Assembly: GCA_031425325.1 (NCBI GenBank)
Contig: JANPJD010000182.1
Span: 1-10,206 of the forward strand
DNA length: 10,206 nt
DNA from: Aliitabrizicola sp031425325
Lineage (GTDB): Bacteria > Pseudomonadota > Alphaproteobacteria > Rhodobacterales > Rhodobacteraceae
Reading direction: 5' to 3'
Under the pieces are notes generated by a model, which was given only the letters and a program-made list of their open reading frames with translations, searched no databases and was not told where the DNA came from. The position numbers and the translations under genes were made by a program. This document shows, piece after piece, positions 6,752-10,206 of the stretch (its first letter is position 1; every line of letters begins with the position of its first letter).

Positions 6752-7506
6752 CGCATCTGTTCACGATCGCCCATCAGTCCTGCGGGGATTGCCAGATCCG
6801 GTTTCGGGCGGTGTGTTCGCGATGCACCGAGGTGGAACTGGCGCAGCTTGATGCGATCAAGTTCTACCGGTCCTACGCCGCAGGCCAGTCGGTGGTCCTG
6901 GCCGGAGCGCGGCTCGAGTTTCTCGGATCGGTCGTGACCGGTGTCGCGGCGCTCAGCCAGACGCTCGACGATGGGCGTCGGCAGATGGTTGGTCTGCTGC
7001 AACCCTCGGACTTCGTCGGGCGGCCGGGCAGGCCCGTGGCGGTGTTCGACGTCGAGGCGGTGAGTGACCTCGTTCTCTGCTGTTTCAGGATGAAGCCCTT
7101 CGAGGCGATGATGGCATCGACCCCGCATCTGGCCGAGCGGCTCCTTGAGATGACGCTCGACGAACTTGATGCGGCGCGTGAGTGGATGCTGCTTTTGGGG
7201 CGCAAGACGGCGCGCGAGAAGATCGCGACCCTTCTGGCCATTCTCGCACGGCGTGCGTCGCTGCTTGGCCGTCCGAACGTGCGGGGGCTGGTGGCGTTCG
7301 ATCTGCCCCTGACGCGCGAGGCGATGGCCGACTATCTTGGCTTGACGCTCGAGACGGTCAGCCGACAGATGAGCGCGCTTCGCAAGGATGGGGTGATCGT
7401 CCTGTCAGGGACCCGGCGCGTCACGGTGCCTGACTTTGCGCGCCTTGTCGCCCGAACCGGCGACGATTCGCTGGCCGAGGCCTTGCCGGCCCCGAAACGG
7501 GCCTGA
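6748..7506 (+). CDS. fnrL: Oxygen-sensing Crp/Fnr-family transcription regulator (FnrL/FnrP type)
   Basis: 252 residues. The N-terminus has C12-x2-C15-x7-C23-x2-C26, where FNR proteins place the [4Fe-4S] cluster ligands. The C-x2-C-x7-C spacing is the one I associate with alphaproteobacterial FnrL/FnrP rather than E. coli FNR. The fourth ligand, expected in the central beta-barrel, is C111 or C112. A dimerisation helix spans about 128-165. The C-terminal helix-turn-helix (about 188-218) has E202-T-V-S205-R206, the FNR-type E-xx-S-R recognition motif for TTGAT-N4-ATCAA sites. It should activate microaerobic genes when the cluster is intact. The next genes, ccoNOQP, have such a site in front. 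No in-frame alternative start lies between this ATG and an upstream TGA at 6709. I saw no convincing FNR box before fnrL itself. Confidence 0.93.
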   Translation: MTHLFTIAHQSCGDCQIRFRAVCSRCTEVELAQLDAIKFYRSYAAGQSVVLAGARLEFLGSVVTGVAALSQTLDDGRRQMVGLLQPSDFVGRPGRPVAVFDVEAVSDLVLCCFRMKPFEAMMASTPHLAERLLEMTLDELDAAREWMLLLGRKTAREKIATLLAILARRASLLGRPNVRGLVAFDLPLTREAMADYLGLTLETVSRQMSALRKDGVIVLSGTRRVTVPDFARLVARTGDDSLAEALPAPKRA

Positions 7507-7534
7507 CGCCGCGCTTTCCACTTGGCTGTCTGGT

Positions 7535-7564
7535 CGGCGCCTCGCTGCGGTGAAAACCGCGCCG
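7535..7564 (+). terminator. Weak hairpin between fnrL and ccoN, possible terminator
   Basis: CGGCGC (7535-7540) can pair with GCGCCG (7559-7564), with a smaller GGT-GAAA-ACC hairpin inside (7549-7558). Alternatively GCGGT-GAAA-ACCGC (7547-7560) forms alone. It lies 28 bases after the fnrL stop and just before the FNR box. There is no T-run, so intrinsic termination is doubtful. Confidence 0.2.
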
Positions 7565-7566
7565 GG

Positions 7567-7580
7567 TTGACATGGATCAA
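7567..7580 (+). promoter_or_regulatory. FNR box upstream of ccoN
   Basis: TTGAC-ATGG-ATCAA matches the FNR/FnrL consensus TTGAT-N4-ATCAA at nine of ten half-site positions. The centre is 93 bases upstream of the ccoN ATG. If the site acts at -41.5 as in class II activation, transcription would start near 7615. No clear -10 element is seen, which is usual for activator-dependent promoters in this group. It fits microaerobic induction of the cbb3 operon by the FnrL encoded next door. Confidence 0.85.
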
Positions 7581-7666
7581 GGATTGCACCCCCCGGCTCT
7601 GCAAAAGTCTGTCCAAGGGTACGGGTCATTCTGGCCTGCGACCGGTCGCTTCGCGGGGGATGCGGA

Positions 7667-9262
7667 ATGTGGGATGCAGTCAAGCTGATCGTTCTGGGGC
7701 TGGTCGTCCTGCTGGCCGCTCTTGCCGCGCATAACGCGCGCGATGTTGCTTACGAGGTCAACGCCCTCATCGTGATGCTGGCGGCGGGCATCACCTTCCT
7801 CGTGACCCTGCGAGGGGTGGACGAGGTGCGACCCATCCGCACCGACCAGTACATGGACGACGTGGTACGCGCCGGCGTGATCGCCACGACCTTCTGGGGG
7901 ATCGTCGGGTTCTCGGTCGGCGCGCTGATCGCCTTCCAACTCGCTTTCCCCGCGCTCAACCCGGCCTGGGCGGACGGCATCCTGAACTTCGGCCGCCTGC
8001 GGCCCGTCCACACCTCGGCGGTCGTCTTCGCGTTTGGCGGAAACGCCCTGATCATGAGCAGCTTCTACATCGTCCAGCGCACCTCGGCCGTGCGGCTCTG
8101 GGGCGGCAACCTCGGCTGGTTCGTGTTCTGGGGATATCAGCTGTTCATCGTGCTGGCGGCAGTCGGGTATGTCCTCGGGGCCACCCAGGGCAAGGAATAT
8201 GCCGAACCCGTCTGGTATCTCGACATCTGGCTGACGGTCGTCTGGGTCGCCTTCCTCGTGGTCTTCATGGGCACGCTGATGACCCGGCGCGAGCCGCACA
8301 TCTATGTCGCCAACTGGTTCCTGCTGGCGATGATCATCACGGTGGCGATGCTGCACCTGGTGAACAGCCTTGCGGTGCCCGTCTCGATCTTCGGCTCGGC
8401 GCAGGTGCAGCTGTTCAGCGGCGTTCAGGACGCCATGATCCAGTGGTGGTACGGCCACAACGCGGTGGGCTTCTTCCTGACGGCCGGGTTCCTCGGGATG
8501 ATGTACTACTTCGTCCCGAAACAGGCCGAGCGTCCGATCTACAGCTACAAGCTGTCCATCATCCACTTCTGGGCGCTCATCTTCCTCTATATCTGGGCGG
8601 GGCCGCACCATCTGCACTACACCGCCCTGCCCGAATGGGCGGCAACCCTGGGGATGGTGTTCTCGATCATCCTGTGGATGCCAAGCTGGGGCGGCATGAT
8701 CAACGGTCTGATGACGCTCTCGGGCGCCTGGGACAAGCTGCGGACCGACCCGGTCCTGCGGATGATGGTGCTGTCGCTCGGCTTTTACGGCATGTCGACC
8801 TTCGAAGGCCCGATGATGAGCATCAAGGCCGTCAACAGCCTGTCGCACTACACTGACTGGACCATCGGCCACGTCCACTCTGGCGCGCTCGGCTGGAACG
8901 GCATGATCACCTTCGGCGCGCTCTACTTCCTTACGCCGCGGCTCTGGGGCCGCTCGGGGCTGTACTCGCTGCGGCTGGTCAGTTGGCACTTCTGGCTCGC
9001 GACCATCGGGATCGTCCTTTACGCCTCGTCGATGTGGGTCACCGGGATCATGGAAGGCCTGATGTGGCGCGAAGTCGATGCCAACGGCTTCCTCGTGAAC
9101 GCCTTCACCGACACCGTGCAGGCCAAGTTCCCGATGTATGTCGTGCGCGGCCTTGGAGGGCTCATGTACCTCGGCGGGGCGCTGATCATGGTGTTCAACC
9201 TTTGGAAGACGGCGACCGGGGCTACACGGGCCGTTCAGCCGCTCGCCGTGTCTGCGGAATAG
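7667..9262 (+). CDS. ccoN: cbb3-type cytochrome c oxidase subunit I
   Basis: 531 residues, the usual length, strongly hydrophobic and consistent with 12 membrane helices. Catalytic ligands are all visible: H115 and H404 for low-spin heme b, H402 (GHVHSG) for high-spin heme b3, H264 (WWYGHN) with H314-H315 (PHH) for CuB, and Y308 six residues before the His pair as the cross-linked active-site tyrosine of C-family oxidases. The subunit reduces O2 to water at the heme b3/CuB site and pumps protons in the inner membrane. It is the first gene of ccoNOQP. The start is ATG with a purine-rich GGGGGA seven bases or so upstream; no better in-frame start was found. Expression is expected under low oxygen from the FNR box upstream. 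CuB insertion normally needs CcoI and other assembly factors not in this window. Confidence 0.99.
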   Translation: MWDAVKLIVLGLVVLLAALAAHNARDVAYEVNALIVMLAAGITFLVTLRGVDEVRPIRTDQYMDDVVRAGVIATTFWGIVGFSVGALIAFQLAFPALNPAWADGILNFGRLRPVHTSAVVFAFGGNALIMSSFYIVQRTSAVRLWGGNLGWFVFWGYQLFIVLAAVGYVLGATQGKEYAEPVWYLDIWLTVVWVAFLVVFMGTLMTRREPHIYVANWFLLAMIITVAMLHLVNSLAVPVSIFGSAQVQLFSGVQDAMIQWWYGHNAVGFFLTAGFLGMMYYFVPKQAERPIYSYKLSIIHFWALIFLYIWAGPHHLHYTALPEWAATLGMVFSIILWMPSWGGMINGLMTLSGAWDKLRTDPVLRMMVLSLGFYGMSTFEGPMMSIKAVNSLSHYTDWTIGHVHSGALGWNGMITFGALYFLTPRLWGRSGLYSLRLVSWHFWLATIGIVLYASSMWVTGIMEGLMWREVDANGFLVNAFTDTVQAKFPMYVVRGLGGLMYLGGALIMVFNLWKTATGATRAVQPLAVSAE

Positions 9263-9271
9263 GGGATCACG

Positions 9272-9997
9272 ATGGCCTTTCTCGACCGCCACAAGAAAAT
9301 CGAAACGCATGCGACGCTGCTTGCCGTCCTGAGCCTGATCGTCGTGTCGATCGGTGGTATCGTCCAGATCGCCCCGCTGTTCTGGATCCAGAACACGATC
9401 GAGCCCGTGACCGGCGTGCGCCCTTATACGCCGCTGGAGCTGGCCGGTCGGCAGATCTATGTGCGCGAAGGGTGCTACACCTGCCACAGCCAGATGATCC
9501 GCCCGATCCGCGACGAGGTGGAGCGCTACGGCCACTACAGCCTCGCCGCCGAATCGGTCTACGACCACCCCTTCCAGTGGGGCTCGAAGCGCACCGGACC
9601 GGATCTTGCGCGCGTCGGGGGCCGCTATTCGGACGCCTGGCATGTCGACCATCTGACCTATCCGCAGGCGGTCGTGCCCGAGTCCATCATGCCGCCCTAT
9701 GGCTTCCTGCTCGATAACCGGATCGACGAGGACAACATCGGCGACCTTCTGGCGGCGAACGCGCTCGTCGGGGTGCCCTACTCCGACGAGATGATCGCCT
9801 CGGCCCGCGCCGACCTGCGCGCCCAGGCGGACCCCGACTCGGACACCGACACGCTGCTCGCGCATTATCCGCTGGCGGTCGTATCGAACTTCGACGGCAC
9901 GCGCGACCTGACCGAGATGGACGCGCTCGTCGCCTATCTTCAGGTGCTGGGCACCATGGTCGATTTCTCGACCTACGAACCCGATCCGAACCGCTGA
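9272..9997 (+). CDS. ccoO: cbb3-type cytochrome c oxidase subunit II (monoheme cytochrome c)
   Basis: 241 residues; ATG preceded by AGGGGA (9261-9266) overlapping the end of ccoN. An N-terminal membrane anchor spans about residues 14-37. A single heme c site, C68-Y-T-C71-H72, follows, with SIMPPY providing the distal ligand M140. The soluble domain faces the periplasm and passes electrons from CcoP to CcoN. Nine bases separate it from ccoN and ten from ccoQ, consistent with one transcript. The protein is complete with no odd features. Confidence 0.98.
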   Translation: MAFLDRHKKIETHATLLAVLSLIVVSIGGIVQIAPLFWIQNTIEPVTGVRPYTPLELAGRQIYVREGCYTCHSQMIRPIRDEVERYGHYSLAAESVYDHPFQWGSKRTGPDLARVGGRYSDAWHVDHLTYPQAVVPESIMPPYGFLLDNRIDEDNIGDLLAANALVGVPYSDEMIASARADLRAQADPDSDTDTLLAHYPLAVVSNFDGTRDLTEMDALVAYLQVLGTMVDFSTYEPDPNR

Positions 9998-10007
9998 GGG
10001 GGCAGGC

Positions 10008-10190
10008 ATGCATATCTACGAATCCTTGCGCCACTTTGCCGACAGCTGGGTCCTGCTGGTCCTGACGGCGATCTTCGTGGGCGTGATCCTCTACGCCTTC
10101 CGTCCTGGCAGCAGGCCGGTCCAGCATGAAGCCGCCACGGTGATCTTCCGTAACGAGGACGCGCCGGCAGAGGGGAACCCCAGATCATGA
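10008..10190 (+). CDS. ccoQ: cbb3-type cytochrome c oxidase subunit CcoQ
   Basis: 60 residues with one predicted membrane helix (about residues 14-31, VLLVLTAIFVGVILYAF) and a short polar C-terminal tail, as usual for CcoQ. The ribosome-binding site GAGGGGG overlaps the ccoO stop. The subunit carries no cofactor. In related bacteria it stabilises the oxidase complex and, in Rhodobacter, has been linked to oxygen-dependent signalling to the PrrBA system. Its TGA overlaps the next start as ATGA. Confidence 0.95.
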   Translation: MHIYESLRHFADSWVLLVLTAIFVGVILYAFRPGSRPVQHEAATVIFRNEDAPAEGNPRS

Positions 10191-10206
10191 AAAAACCGCA
10201 GAAGCC
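10187..10206 (+). CDS. ccoP: Start of cbb3-type oxidase subunit III (diheme cytochrome c), cut by window edge
   Basis: The ATG at 10187 overlaps the ccoQ stop (ATGA), with a purine-rich AGAGGGG at 10169-10175 inside ccoQ as a possible ribosome-binding site. Only MKKPQK is visible. Assignment rests on position: ccoP follows ccoQ in ccoNOQP operons, and its product often begins with a short Lys-rich segment. Confidence 0.8.

Noticed and set aside
7577..10009. 810-codon open frame on the minus strand opposite ccoN and ccoO
   Set aside because: The translation is an Asp/His/Arg-rich low-sense sequence spanning two well-supported genes; a shadow frame.

Overview
The window reads as chromosomal DNA of a high-GC alphaproteobacterium, most likely of the Rhodobacter/Paracoccus group (Rhodobacterales). 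This is inferred from strong codon-position GC bias, an FnrL/FnrP-type regulator beside a cbb3 oxidase operon, a CcoN close to the Rhodobacter form as I remember it, and an HmrR/CueR-type copper regulator. No mobile element, integrase or CRISPR array is visible.

Left part (1-2778): the C-terminal 205 residues of a sigma-54 factor (RpoN) run in from the left edge. They carry the helix-turn-helix and an intact RpoN box. A large hydantoinase/oxoprolinase-family ATPase-fold protein of unknown substrate follows 26 nt later. A tRNA with anticodon CAT, probably elongator tRNA-Met, closes this side.

Middle part (2884-6608): a compact copper-response locus. On the minus strand, copA (P1B-1 Cu(I)-exporting ATPase with two heavy-metal-associated domains) overlaps cueR by four bases. 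On the plus strand, copZ (cytosolic Cu(I) chaperone) is followed by a secreted Met/His-rich DUF305 protein. The intergenic region holds two back-to-back MerR-type promoters, each with a TTGACC -35, a 19-bp spacer and a GGAAG-containing dyad. One activator could therefore switch on both arms: CopZ passes Cu(I) to CopA, CopA exports it, the DUF305 protein may bind it in the periplasm, and CueR is made from the operon it controls.

Right part (6701-10206): fnrL (oxygen-sensing Crp/Fnr activator) has an unusual leader: a 31-nt dyad whose 3' arm contains the only Shine-Dalgarno-like sequence, then a five-codon reading frame overlapping the fnrL start as ATGA. Next is ccoNOQP for the high-affinity cbb3 cytochrome oxidase, with an FNR box (TTGAC-N4-ATCAA) in front of ccoN. 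ccoP is cut by the right edge after six codons. The physical link between copper handling and a copper-dependent microaerobic oxidase with its regulator is the main theme. Every gene family here is known, so novelty lies mostly in arrangement and regulation.
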